Source of the DNA: Anaerolineae bacterium
GTDB taxonomy: Bacteria > Chloroflexota > Anaerolineae > Aggregatilineales > UBA2796
DNA: 64,000 nt
Direction: 5' to 3'
Assembly (NCBI GenBank): GCA_019637615.1
Contig: JAHBVJ010000002.1
Span: 248,001-312,000, forward strand
A program made the translations under genes and the position numbers. This document shows positions 52,911 to 61,395 of this stretch, piece by piece. The notes below the pieces were generated by a model that was not told the origin of the DNA, did not search any database, and saw only the letters and a program-made list of their open reading frames with translations. Position 1 is the stretch's first letter; the number at the start of each line of letters is the position of its first letter.

Positions 52911-53876
52911 ATGAAACGCATTGCCGTAATGACAAGCGGTGGTGACGCGCCGGGCATGAATGCCGCCATACGCGCCGTCGTCCGTTCCGCTTTGTCCAAG
53001 GGGTTAGAAGTCTACGGCATCCGGCAAGCCTATTCCGGCTTGTTAGCTGGCGATTTTGAGAAATTGACCAACCGCGAAGTCAGCGGTATTTTGCAGCGCG
53101 GCGGCACAATTTTGCAGACGGCGCGTAACGAGGAGTTCAAGACTCCTCAAGGGCAGCGGCGCGGGCTGCGGCGATTGAACGAGCACGGCATCGAAGGACT
53201 GGTCGTGATCGGCGGCGACGGCAGTCTGCGAGGGGCGCTGTCGCTCCACAAGCAGGGTTTTCCGGTGGTAGGCATCCCCGGCAGCATTGATAACGACATC
53301 TTCGGCACCAACATGAGCATCGGCGTCGATTCCGCCCTGAACATCATCCTTGATGCGCTTGACCGACTGCGCGATACCGCGTCCAGCCACGAGCGCGCGT
53401 TTCTGGTCGAGGTGATGGGGCGCAACTGCGGCTATCTGGCGCTGATGAGCAGCATCCTCGGCGGCGCAGAATTGACCATGATCCCCGAAAAGCATATGGA
53501 GCTGGAGGAGATCGCGGCGCGGTTGGAAGACGCCTACCTGCGCGGGAAGAACCACGCCATCGCCGTGATCGCGGAAGGCGCGAACGTCAAAATCTGGGAC
53601 GTGCAGAAGTTCCTCGAAGCGCGCAATGTCGGGTTTGAGGTGCGCGTGACGATCCTCGGTCATATTCAGCGCGGCGGCAGTCCTACGGCCTTTGATCGGC
53701 TGCTGGCGACGCGCATGGGCGTGAAAGCGGTCGAATATCTGGTGGACAACACCTGTGGCGTGATGGTCGGCTTGGATGGGCGCGAGATGGCGGCGATCCC
53801 GCTGGAAGACGTGACCAGTAAGACCAAATCCGCTAACCTTGAATATTATGCGCTGGCGGATGTGCTGTCCCGATGA
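52911..53876 (+). CDS. pfkA: ATP-dependent 6-phosphofructokinase
   Basis: The 321-residue enzyme phosphorylates fructose 6-phosphate in glycolysis. VMTSGGDAPGMNAAIRAVVR, VIGGDGSLRGA and GIPGSIDNDIFGTN are present. Gly in GGDGS and in PGSIDND is the ATP-type pattern; pyrophosphate-type enzymes carry GGDD and PKTIDND. The frame is open upstream to 52557, but ATG 52911 has GAGG at 7 bases and yields the standard start. It is divergent from the histidine kinase gene and precedes mltG by 9 bases, so the two may be cotranscribed. Confidence 0.95.
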   Translation: MKRIAVMTSGGDAPGMNAAIRAVVRSALSKGLEVYGIRQAYSGLLAGDFEKLTNREVSGILQRGGTILQTARNEEFKTPQGQRRGLRRLNEHGIEGLVVIGGDGSLRGALSLHKQGFPVVGIPGSIDNDIFGTNMSIGVDSALNIILDALDRLRDTASSHERAFLVEVMGRNCGYLALMSSILGGAELTMIPEKHMELEEIAARLEDAYLRGKNHAIAVIAEGANVKIWDVQKFLEARNVGFEVRVTILGHIQRGGSPTAFDRLLATRMGVKAVEYLVDNTCGVMVGLDGREMAAIPLEDVTSKTKSANLEYYALADVLSR

Positions 53877-53885
53877 GTTCATATC

Positions 53886-55046
53886 GTGCAGCTTAGTACC
53901 AATCGGCGGCGGATTGCCGTCATACTCGTGGCTGTCGTCGGCATTGTGGCAGTCCTGTGCATCGCCGTTACCGCGTTTTTCGTGATCAGCGGGCGCACGT
54001 CGCCGTTGGAGTCGATCGCACTGCAAATCCGGCTGCGGATGGCGGGTGACGCCTTGAACAAGCCCGCTGGCACGGACGCCACCCCGTTTTGCTTCGTCGT
54101 CAACGCGGGCGAGAACGCCGCGACCATCGCTAACCGCTTGAAGGCACAAGGCGTGATCCTTGATGCTGACCTGTTCAGCACGTACCTGCGTTACTTCAAC
54201 CTCGACAGCAAGCTGCAAGCAGCGACGTATTCGCTCAAGCGCAACCTGACGATCCCGCAGGTGGCGCATGTGCTGACCAACCCTGAGGAAAGCCTGATCA
54301 CGCTGCGCATCATCGAAGGCTGGCGGGCGGAGGAGATCGCCGCGCTGCTGGACAAGACGCCGGGGTTGATCTTCAAGGGCGCGGATTTCCTCGCACTGGT
54401 CAGCAGTTCCAGCCCGCGCGAAGCATCGGTGCAGGAGTTCGCCGCGCGCAACGGGATTCCACAGGGGCGGTCGCTGGAAGGGTTCTTGTACCCCGCCACG
54501 TATACCCATCCGGCGTGCGGGACGGCGCAGTCGTTCCTCGACCAGATGCTGAACGCCTTCGACCGCTACGTGACCGCGCAGATGTATGCCGACACGCGGG
54601 CGAAGTCGATGACGATGTACCAGATGGTGACGATGGCGTCGATCATCGAGCGGGAAGCCGTGGTTGAGCAAGAGCGTCCCACCATCGCCAGCGTGTATTG
54701 GAACCGTTACACGAACGGGATCAGCGCGAACCCGAATCCCAACGTCCCGACGACGCTGGACGCCGACCCGACGATCCAATATGCGTTGGGCGACACGCGC
54801 ACGCCGGGGACATGGTGGCCCCGCATCACCGCTAACGACTATCGGGGGGTGAACTCGCCGTACAACACGTACCTGAACGTCGGGTTGCCGCCGGGGCCGA
54901 TTGCCAACCCGCGCGTTAGCTCGATCCAAGCTGCCATCTATCCGGCGCAAACGAACTACATCTACTTCCGCGCGAGCTGTGCTGCGGACGGCACCCACCA
55001 ATTCGCGGCGACCTTCGATGAGCAACTCGCCAACGCGTGCAGTTGA
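53886..55046 (+). CDS. mltG: Endolytic murein transglycosylase MltG
   Basis: This 386-residue YceG-family protein cuts nascent peptidoglycan glycan strands. A single N-terminal membrane helix (about residues 10-35, VILVAVVGIVAVLCIAVTAFFV) precedes a LysM-like region with AGENAATIANRLKAQGVI. The catalytic domain holds Glu255 in MASIIEREAVVEQERPTIASVYWNR and TLDADPTIQYALG. The proposed start is GTG 53886, nine bases after pfkA. The coding strand is opposed by a very long antisense open frame, treated elsewhere. Confidence 0.94.
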   Translation: MQLSTNRRRIAVILVAVVGIVAVLCIAVTAFFVISGRTSPLESIALQIRLRMAGDALNKPAGTDATPFCFVVNAGENAATIANRLKAQGVILDADLFSTYLRYFNLDSKLQAATYSLKRNLTIPQVAHVLTNPEESLITLRIIEGWRAEEIAALLDKTPGLIFKGADFLALVSSSSPREASVQEFAARNGIPQGRSLEGFLYPATYTHPACGTAQSFLDQMLNAFDRYVTAQMYADTRAKSMTMYQMVTMASIIEREAVVEQERPTIASVYWNRYTNGISANPNPNVPTTLDADPTIQYALGDTRTPGTWWPRITANDYRGVNSPYNTYLNVGLPPGPIANPRVSSIQAAIYPAQTNYIYFRASCAADGTHQFAATFDEQLANACS

Positions 55047-55057
55047 GGGGAAGGAAG

Positions 55058-55121
55058 CAGTGCTAAGTGCTGAGTGCTTAGTCCTTAGTGCTGAGGAGAA
55101 GGCGGGAGGAAGTGCTAAGGA
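55058..55121. repeat. AGTGCTTAGTCCTTAGTGCT-type repeat cluster
   Basis: Several AGTGCTAAG, GTGCTGAG and AGTGCTTAG words occur in tandem after mltG. They are the reverse complement of the words at 39411-39430 and 39606-39635. Confidence 0.65.
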
Positions 55122-55129
55122 AGAATCAG

Positions 55130-55180
55130 CCCTCACCCCCAACCCCTCTCCCGCAAGGCGAGGGGCACCAGAGGGAGAGG
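55130..55180. repeat. REP-like CCCTCACCCCCAACCCCTCT element
   Basis: This GC-rich element with a CTCTCCC/GGGAGAG arm pair recurs in degenerate form at 56565-56610, 59718-59752 and 60512-60550. Confidence 0.7.
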
Positions 55181-55289
55181 CGGGGAGGCGCGCACTAGGG
55201 TTTGACTGCTCGTCCCTGAGGCGAGGGGAGGAACCCATATCTCCCACGCCCCTGTCGGTCGTGGCGAGGGGAAGCGGAGAATGATCCCT

Positions 55290-55736
55290 TGTGTTGATGG
55301 GGATGGCGTGGTCAGCGGGGATTCGCGGATCGATGATCCCTAAAATGATCCCGTTTGGTGATGTAGTTGACCCCATTTCAGGATTTGGAAGTGGGGTTTT
55401 GTGTTGTATAGGTAGGGTTGACGGCTCTGTATCGGCAGGTGCGTGGTAGGGGACGGTGGAGGCGGCGCACTCTACAAGCGCTTGATCCGGAGTCGATTCG
55501 AGCGCGGGTTGAGGCGAGGCCAGAGCGATGACGGCTTCCGTAGATAGCTCAGTAGATGTATTGGCAGGAGCAGGAGATGCGGCAACGGTAGGCGCGGGTG
55601 GCGTGCTCGACACCGTCATATAGGCTTGATACGTCGTTCCGCCATCCGCACTGACGCGGGCGGGAACGTAATTGGAATCGCCTTCACCGGGGAGATAGTA
55701 GCGAACGTTGGGACGGGGATTCACGATGGTGTACAT
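55290..55736 (-). CDS. Putative gene start running into repeats (possible truncated gene)
   Basis: ATG 55736 on the minus strand has AGGAG at 7 bases and begins MYTIVNPRPNVRYYLPGEGD, followed by a Pro/Thr/Ala-rich stretch. This looks like a real start. Further on, the frame passes through the REP-like elements (peptide RLAGEGLGVRADSS) and then continues open in antisense to mltG and pfkA as far as 53043. The 3' boundary is therefore unknown; I set an arbitrary limit before the repeats. It may be a secreted or surface protein fragment truncated by repeat insertion. No family is recognised. Confidence 0.35.
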
Positions 55737-55935
55737 GAGGACTCCTGAGACATACGGATGATTGGGGAGATGGACGAGGCCACCATTAGAGACGCACTAG
55801 CTGTGCGGTGAACGACCCGCTTTGCCTACGCGGAACCGACCAAGGAACAACCAGTTGATGGTCATCACCGCATGAACAAGACCGCCTGATCGGTGATGAT
55901 TGAGAGAATACAACAGATTTTCTAACGCGTACAGA

Positions 55936-56005
55936 CTTACATTTGTAAGCGTACAAATGTAAGCTTACAGATGTATGCATACAAGTGTACGCTTACAAAT
56001 GTAAG
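55936..56005. promoter_or_regulatory. Array of five contiguous 14-bp palindromes, core TACANNTGTA
   Basis: Units occupy 55936-55949, 55950-55963, 55964-55977, 55978-55991 and 55992-56005. Each fits CNTACANNTGTANG, with exact TACA and TGTA arms in every copy. TACANNTGTA is the core of the CopY cop box and of BlaI/MecI operators, so a repressor of that family is a plausible ligand. The array lies between the divergent starts at 55736 and 56225; no such repressor gene is in the window. Confidence 0.8.
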
Positions 56006-56224
56006 GGGGGCTGAGCGCAAAATGCGTTTTGGTCGCCAGCCTAGCGGTGAAGCGCAAGTGTTCTGTTTGACGGGTAAGGCATGTGATGCAACTTTTCGAG
56101 AGTAGATTACGTACCTTATTGTGAGATCAGATGAAACCCTATGGTGAGATGGTTCTCGCCACGATTTTGTGTAAACTTGATCGCGAGAGCCATTCCCAAG
56201 ACTGTAACGTATGAAGAGGCAAGC

Positions 56225-56545
56225 ATGACAGACGAGCAAACCACCCAAGCAACCCCCAACAGCGAAGAAAATCCGCTGGAGAAGTTTTTGTATCATCAGC
56301 GCCGTGCCGCTGAAGCTGGTGCCAAGGCGTTAGCGGGCTGGATTCCGCCCGAAGTTCGCGAACACACCAAGGAAGCCGGTAAGGAATTCTTGATGTCGTT
56401 CAAGGTGCTGGTAGAAGGCGCGGCAAGCGTGATGGAACGTGAAGCCAACCGGATGCGCAACGCCGCCGAAGGGCACGACTCCGGACGCGCGGGCGACGGG
56501 CCGAGCACCACTGGTAAGACCAAAGTCAAGGTTGAAGTGAGCTAG
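56225..56545 (+). CDS. Small hydrophilic hypothetical protein
   Basis: The 106-residue protein has AGAGG six bases before ATG 56225. The central part (HQRRAAEAGAKALAGWIPPEV, then REHTKEAGKEFLMSFKVLVEG) forms amphipathic helices, flanked by an acidic, Gln/Thr-rich start and a Lys-rich end. No export signal or cysteine is present. It is the first gene downstream of the TACANNTGTA array on the plus strand and may be its target. The frame is open further upstream to 56141, but no ribosome binding site fits there. I do not recognise the family. Confidence 0.7.
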   Translation: MTDEQTTQATPNSEENPLEKFLYHQRRAAEAGAKALAGWIPPEVREHTKEAGKEFLMSFKVLVEGAASVMEREANRMRNAAEGHDSGRAGDGPSTTGKTKVKVEVS

Positions 56546-56564
56546 GGCACTAGATACCCCTTCA

Positions 56565-56610
56565 ACCTCACCCCCTGATCCCCTCTCCGCTTTGCAACGA
56601 GGGGGAAGCG
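56565..56610. repeat. Degenerate REP-like element
   Basis: AACCTCACCCCCTGATCCCC through GAGGGGGAAG matches the element at 55130 in order and arm pairing, with a different loop. Confidence 0.6.
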
Positions 56611-56693
56611 TGGGACGACGTGGTGAGACAAGACTGACGTGAATTTGGTGTGCGCATAAAGGTCAGGTATCACGCTACCCGACGAGGGGCTAC

Positions 56694-57359
56694 ATGCATT
56701 TGATCAGGATCAGCGCGTTGAGTATGGTACTCTTTGCCCTGATCCTGATTGTGTTTATGCACCAACCTGCCAGCGATCCGCTGCCGATTTTTGCCCTGAG
56801 CGCCGACACCTGTCATCTGCCCTGCTGGTTCGGGATTGAACCGGGCAAAACTACACGCGGCGAGATGGAAGCCCGACTAGCGCAATCCCCCGATTTGTTC
56901 AGCGGCATTCAGTACATCAATATTTTCCCCAGCGGCTTCACACAATGCTGGCTGGTGAAGCCCTACGCATGGCGCGTGTGCATCGGAGAGGGACGCGATC
57001 CCAAGCAACTGATTTCCTTTTTGCAGTTTTTGCCACCACGCGGCACGGTTAGCTTGGGGGATATGATCCGATATTTCGGGAGGCCGACTTACACGTTTGG
57101 ATGTCTGGCACACGCGACGCCAATAGCAAGTAATCCGTTCAGCGGGATGAATGTGCAGTTCGGGGGAATGATGCTGGTCACGGCGTATAATGCGGCGCAG
57201 AATGGGCAAGCGCTGACGCCGCAGATGAATGTGCAGACGATTACCTTGGGGCTGGGGACACCCGACGCGCAGCCCGCTATGATGGGGTTGCCGAAAGATC
57301 AGATATGGCGAGGATTCGGGATGCGGTCGGTTTATCCGGCGCGGTGTTCGTTCCCATGA
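56694..57359 (+). CDS. Exported hypothetical protein with CHLPCWFGIEPG motif
   Basis: The 221-residue protein has an N-terminal membrane segment (ALSMVLFALILIVFM) and then CHLPCWFGIEPGKTT, a motif I associate with a family of exported Chloroflexota proteins of unknown function. Further cysteines (FTQCW, WRVCIG, FGCLAH, ARCSFP) could form disulfides outside the cell. GAGGGGC precedes ATG 56694. Its 3' end is followed by the first of the ~56-bp repeats. Confidence 0.7.
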   Translation: MHLIRISALSMVLFALILIVFMHQPASDPLPIFALSADTCHLPCWFGIEPGKTTRGEMEARLAQSPDLFSGIQYINIFPSGFTQCWLVKPYAWRVCIGEGRDPKQLISFLQFLPPRGTVSLGDMIRYFGRPTYTFGCLAHATPIASNPFSGMNVQFGGMMLVTAYNAAQNGQALTPQMNVQTITLGLGTPDAQPAMMGLPKDQIWRGFGMRSVYPARCSFP

Positions 57360-57405
57360 TAGCGATCCGTGATAGGGGTGCGTTAAAAGACCCCCCGTTG
57401 ATGAT

Positions 57406-57665
57406 GGTGGTTAAGAAATTCGGCAGGGAAACGGGGATTCGTCAGCAAGCCGCCCGATGTTCATTAGTCTGTCGCGCCAATAGGATAGAAACGAACTACG
57501 CTCGTATCAGCGGAGCGTATCCAGCGTTATTCATGAGGCAGATCAATGAAGGTGGTTAAGAAATTCGGCAGGCCAACGTGGATTCGTCGGCAGGCCGCCC
57601 GATGTTAATGGTGGTTAAGGAATTAGGCAGGCTAACGTGAGTTCGTCAGCAAGCCGCCCGACGTT
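57406..57665. repeat. Left set of ~56-bp repeats (three copies)
   Basis: Copies begin GGTGGTTAAG at 57406, 57551 and 57610 and share AAATT(C/A)GGCAGG, a GATTCGTC-like word and GCCGCCCGA(T/C)GTT. They point the same way as the copies at 59368, 59427 and 59469. Confidence 0.8.
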
Positions 57666-57687
57666 AAAACGTGCGGGCTTAGAGAAC

Positions 57688-57762
57688 GAAGTCCACTAAA
57701 GGGACTCAAGAAGAAGTATTAGCGTGATCGACGTATTCTCGTCTTATTTGGTGAAAGACCAT
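57688..57762. repeat. 75-bp repeat, left copy, with AAGTCC/GGGACT hairpin
   Basis: GAAGTCCACTAAAGGGACTC through GAAAGACCAT matches 59550-59624. The AGTCCACTAAAGGGACT part folds into a hairpin. A related CGAAGTCCC word follows at about 57783. Confidence 0.8.
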
Positions 57763-57864
57763 CTACGTGAGACTTAGAAAACGAAGTCCCTCATCACCAC
57801 CAATGATGTTATAGACCGGTGTGCGCTGAGGGTTGCTGCGTGGTAAGCCGAAGCTCAGGTTACG

Positions 57865-59178
57865 TTACTCAGGCTTTTGCCATATGGCAGGAAGCGGAAT
57901 ACCTGCGTCCGTGATACGCGTGATAAAAGCTGGTTTGATGCCTGTCGGGCGGATAAGCCGCGTGGCTTTTGAGGCTCCTGCACTTATTTCATCGAGTTTG
58001 AAAATATCGAAAAGGCCGAATGAAGTCTCATCACCTCCGCACACTTCGGTTAAGCGAGTGATTTTGCGCGAACCATCGCGTAGATGTTCGACATGGATGA
58101 TGAGATTGATCGCTGAGGCAATTTCCTCGTGTATAGCGGATATAGATTGGGGTTTTCCTGCGGTTCCTGCGGCTTGCTCTAATTGGGCAATTGCATCCTG
58201 TGGGTCTTGCGCATTCATCGCCATGAGAACGCCATCATGCCCAAAATTGATGGCATCCACGATTGACAACGCCTCTCCGGCATTTACATCGCCTATCACG
58301 AGACGATCAGGCGAAAAACGTAAGCTTTTCGTGACCAATTCAGGCAGAGTCACTTCATCGCGCCATGTTCTGAGCGACATCACTTGATCTTGACCGAGAA
58401 GTAGTTCCGTGCGCTTTTCTAGCGTAACGATTCGTTCGTCGTCGGGAATAAAACTGGCGAGGATGTTCAGCAGCGTCGTTTTGCCAGCATATCGTTCACC
58501 TGTTACCAAGATACCGAACCTCGCCAATACACATGCGCGCAAGACTTCGGCCAACTCTGCGGTCAGCGAGCCAAACCGCAGCAAATCTTCAAGGCTAAGG
58601 AACTCCCGTGTGAACTTCCAAACTGCGACGGCTATTCCCTTTGTCGCCAACGGTGGCATGATGACGTTTATCTGGAAACGTCCGCGTAAATATGGTAGAT
58701 AGGCTTCCGCGAACAAGGCTTGATCATCAAGACGTTGACCGACCATTTCCCATAGGCGGCGGAGCACACGCTTGATATGATCGTCATCTTCAAAGGTACT
58801 GTCAATTTTAGTCCGACGCCCTTTCCGAACGACGTAGATATTGTTCGCACCGTTTACATAGATTTCTGTAATGTTGTCATCTTGAAATAGCGGCTCTAAC
58901 GGCCCCAAGCCCCAGAGATTTGCTGCAACCTGCTCAAATAGGCGCGTCTTTTCAGCCCGACTAAGAACTATCGATTCTTCCGAGAGTAGCTGATGGAACG
59001 TGTCTTCCACGCTGGCGCGCCCTGCCGCAGACGTTGGATCAAGCGTAGGGTCTAGCATCGAAGGTAATCTGGCTTGGATGCGTCCTTTCAAGTCATCCAC
59101 GGCACGCTTTTTTGTGTCGGGATTCGACGCAGACTGATCATTCTTGTTATTGGGGTCAATACGACGCAGCAGCGACAT
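57865..59178 (-). CDS. CpaF/TadA-like secretion ATPase with degenerate catalytic motifs
   Basis: The 437-residue protein has the CpaF layout: an N-terminal domain (LLSEESIVLSRAEKTRLFEQV, WGLGPLEPLFQDDNITEIYVNG) and a RecA-like ATPase. Walker A is present (TGERYAGKTTLL, about residues 226-237). Other motifs are altered: the Asp box reads LEKRTELLL (usual EDTAEL), Walker B reads VIGDVNAGEAL (usual GEVRGGEA) and the His box reads GHDGVLMAMNAQDP (usual GHDGSxxTxHANxP). Pilus ATPase activity may be weak or lost. GGAGGGAG precedes ATG 59178. No pilin or other Tad gene is adjacent, and direct-repeat blocks flank the gene. Confidence 0.87.
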   Translation of the reverse strand: MSLLRRIDPNNKNDQSASNPDTKKRAVDDLKGRIQARLPSMLDPTLDPTSAAGRASVEDTFHQLLSEESIVLSRAEKTRLFEQVAANLWGLGPLEPLFQDDNITEIYVNGANNIYVVRKGRRTKIDSTFEDDDHIKRVLRRLWEMVGQRLDDQALFAEAYLPYLRGRFQINVIMPPLATKGIAVAVWKFTREFLSLEDLLRFGSLTAELAEVLRACVLARFGILVTGERYAGKTTLLNILASFIPDDERIVTLEKRTELLLGQDQVMSLRTWRDEVTLPELVTKSLRFSPDRLVIGDVNAGEALSIVDAINFGHDGVLMAMNAQDPQDAIAQLEQAAGTAGKPQSISAIHEEIASAINLIIHVEHLRDGSRKITRLTEVCGGDETSFGLFDIFKLDEISAGASKATRLIRPTGIKPAFITRITDAGIPLPAIWQKPE

Positions 59179-59367
59179 TTCTCCCTCCGACCTATGGTTG
59201 GCAGCTAACACGAAAGAGCTATGTTTTCAGAAACCGCCGTTTTCATTCTCATTATAGGAGTTTTTGCGGGGCGTAGGCTGGTCTACTATGCGATAAGCGC
59301 GTTGTTGCGCATCGGGCGTGGCAGTGCGTCCAATCGTGAAGCTCAGGCAAGCGATCCCGACAATGCG

Positions 59368-59520
59368 GGTGGTTAAGAAATTAGTCAAAGAAACGTAGAT
59401 TCGTCGTCACGCCGCCCGACGTTAATGGTGTTTAAGAAATTAGGTAGCAATCGATTCCCGACAATGATGGTAGTTTAGAAATTAGACAGGGAAACGGGGA
59501 TTCGTTGCGAACGCACGCCG
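59368..59520. repeat. Right set of ~56-bp repeats (three copies)
   Basis: Copies start at 59368, 59427 (shortened) and 59469, in the same orientation as the left set at 57406-57665, on the far side of the CpaF-like gene. Confidence 0.8.
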
Positions 59521-59549
59521 CGGGTTGAAACCCCCGGCTACAAGTTCAA

Positions 59550-59624
59550 GAAGTCCACTGAAGGGACTCAAGAAAATGCGTTGATATACGCATCGTATTC
59601 CTGACTTATTTTTTGAAAAACCAT
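59550..59624. repeat. 75-bp repeat, right copy
   Basis: GAAGTCCACTGAAGGGACTC through GAAAAACCAT matches 57688-57762. A second AAGTCCCTTCGGGACT hairpin follows at about 59647. Confidence 0.8.
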
Positions 59625-59717
59625 CATTGTCGGGCTTACCCTACGAAGTCCCTTCGGGACTCAAGAGTGTGGTTTTAGTTCTTTTACGGAATCTGCGAGA
59701 TTGATTACTGATATACG

Positions 59718-59752
59718 CCCTCACCCCAACCCCTCTCCCGCAGGCGAGGGGC
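59718..59752. repeat. REP-like CCCTCACCCCAACCCCTCTC element
   Basis: Close relative of the element at 55130, ending CGCAGGCGAGGGGC. Confidence 0.65.
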
Positions 59753-59805
59753 TTTGAGGAGGGAAGCGTAAGTCTTGATCAGCACTCCGTATTAAGCATC
59801 ATCAA

Positions 59806-60306
59806 TCAGTGGTTGGCAGCGCGCAATTCCGACGCGATGCTATGCGCCCAAGCGCGAATCTCAGTCCAATTGCGGAAGTCACCGATGGGTGCGCGTACGG
59901 CTTTGACCAGCATACGTTCAGCAAACGTGAGATCGGCGAGATCGAGCTTACCCACGAAAATGTGATGATCGCGGGCTTTGACATCGCCCAGTGAAGCGGC
60001 GAGTTTATCCGGGTCTTCTTGCGGCTGTGGTTTTTCTCTGCCTAACGGGCCACTGCTGAACAGCCATACCGGAATCTGCGCGAGTTCCTTCTGAAAATGA
60101 TTGGCAAAATTGACGGCTTCCGGCAACCAGTTGCCTGCGTAGACGCCGCTGCCGAAAACCACCGCGTTGTACTCAGCAAGCCCATTGACATGTTCCGCTT
60201 CCACCAGATCGACACTGAATTTCTGAAGCCGCAGTTCGGCAGCGATCACTTCCGCGATTTCGCGCGTGCTGCCATGCTTGCTGGCGACGACAACCATAAT
60301 TTTCAT
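59806..60306 (-). CDS. Flavodoxin-domain protein (HemG-like)
   Basis: The protein has about 166 residues and an FMN-binding flavodoxin fold. VVASKHGSTREIAEVIAAEL at the N-terminus is the phosphate-binding loop; VVFGSGVYAGNWLPEAVNF and VWLFSSGPLG supply the isoalloxazine-side loops. Such proteins include protoporphyrinogen oxidase HemG and flavodoxin-like NAD(P)H oxidoreductases. No haem gene is adjacent. I choose ATG 60306, behind GGGAGG, rather than the frame start at 60324. Confidence 0.88.
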   Translation of the reverse strand: MKIMVVVASKHGSTREIAEVIAAELRLQKFSVDLVEAEHVNGLAEYNAVVFGSGVYAGNWLPEAVNFANHFQKELAQIPVWLFSSGPLGREKPQPQEDPDKLAASLGDVKARDHHIFVGKLDLADLTFAERMLVKAVRAPIGDFRNWTEIRAWAHSIASELRAANH

Positions 60307-60640
60307 CAGGAGACCTCCCGCCATCGGTAGCTAGTACCTGAATCGTAGGAAATGCGATGGGAGAGGATAAGTAGTGGAAATCACGGAAATGTTATGAAGA
60401 AGGTCACGCGTTAGTGCTGAGTGCTAAGGAAAGGCTGATGTGGACGCGGGATAGGCGGGCGGGTGGGCGATGAGGTTGAAGAAATTACAGCGATTTTCAG
60501 GGTGGTTTCTTAACCCCACCCCTAGCCCCTACCCCGCAAGCGGTGAGGGGAATGAATAGCTCACTCGGTGATAAGTAGTCTGAGAGAAGGAAGTCCATGC
60601 GGGACTCCCCTTCCATAGACCTGAACATTTTGTACTCAGG
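60307..60640. other. Gap with short repeats
   Basis: No gene is supported. It holds GTGCTGAGTGCTAAGG words (60411-60435) and a degenerate REP-like element (60512-60550) ending CCGCAAGCGGTGAGGGG. Confidence 0.6.
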
Positions 60641-61117
60641 TTAGCCCAAGTTCATGCGCATTTCGTTGCTTTGCTCGAAGCCCATTTTGTCGTAGATGGG
60701 TTTGCCAAACGGACTGGCGTGCAGCGTGACCATTTTGATGCCCTGCGCACGACAGTAATCCACACAGGTTTGCGTCAGTGCCCGCGCCAACCCGCGCCCG
60801 CGATAATTGGGATCGGTGTACACGTTCAGGATATAACCGCGCACGGGATTCACATCAACCATATGGGGAGGCCATTCCATCAGCCACAGTCCCGCGCCCG
60901 CGACGACTTCAACGGTGGATTCGTTCACGTAGAACCAACCGAGATAGGTGCCGTTTTCGAGCTTGGTGCGCACCCATGCGAGGAAATTAATGTCCATGGC
61001 GTCGAAGGTCTCCGCTGCAATGTCGGGGCGAACTTCGGCAAACATGGCGCGGCGCTGATGCGTGATCAGGGCGGCATCGGCGGGCGTGGCAGTGCGCATG
61101 GTAAGGGCTTCCGACAT
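60641..61117 (-). CDS. GNAT-family N-acetyltransferase
   Basis: The 158-residue protein has the GNAT core: MRTATPADAALITHQRRAMF, a central beta-rich part, and the acetyl-CoA pyrophosphate loop LNVYTDPNYRGRGLARALTQ, closing with HASPFGKPIYDKMGFEQ. The substrate is unknown. The frame is open to 61207, but MSEALTMRTATPAD at 61117 has GGAGAC upstream and fits the family. It is divergent from the GH3 gene. Confidence 0.88.
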   Translation of the reverse strand: MSEALTMRTATPADAALITHQRRAMFAEVRPDIAAETFDAMDINFLAWVRTKLENGTYLGWFYVNESTVEVVAGAGLWLMEWPPHMVDVNPVRGYILNVYTDPNYRGRGLARALTQTCVDYCRAQGIKMVTLHASPFGKPIYDKMGFEQSNEMRMNLG

Positions 61118-61296
61118 GATAGACAGGTCTCCTTGCGGACGGGCAAGTAATTTACGAAATGATCCGAGTGTTATTGTAGCAGTCTGTGGCAGCGCGTTAA
61201 GTACCACTTGAGACCAAACCAGCTAGACCACCCCATCGGCAAAATCGCAGTATACTAATGGTGGGGAGTGAGACATCTCCCCCTTTTTTGAAGACG

Positions 61297-61316
61297 TTAT
61301 GAGAGCGCTCTCATAA
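61297..61316. promoter_or_regulatory. Perfect 20-bp LacI-family operator palindrome
   Basis: TTATGAGAGCGCTCTCATAA is a perfect palindrome with the CG centre and TGAGAGCGCTCTCA core typical of LacI/GalR-family sites. It lies 80 bases upstream of the GH3 gene, and TATACT (61251-61256) lies 41 bases before it. A repressor bound here would block transcription; the regulator is not in the window. Confidence 0.8.
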
Positions 61317-61395
61317 GTATTTTGGGTGGACTGTGTGCCTGTACAGAACGTGGCAGCACGCGGTCGGTTAGAATTTTTAGCCAGAAGGAACGGTT

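Noticed and set aside
55937..56296. Minus-strand frame translating the palindrome array (HLYAYICKL-type peptide)
   Set aside because: The peptide simply reflects the 14-bp DNA repeat, and codons for the rest look random; the array is better read as a DNA-level element.
57406..57665. Regular short repeats, considered as a CRISPR array
   Set aside because: Units abut or are spaced irregularly, they vary in sequence, there are no unique spacers of fixed length and no cas genes.
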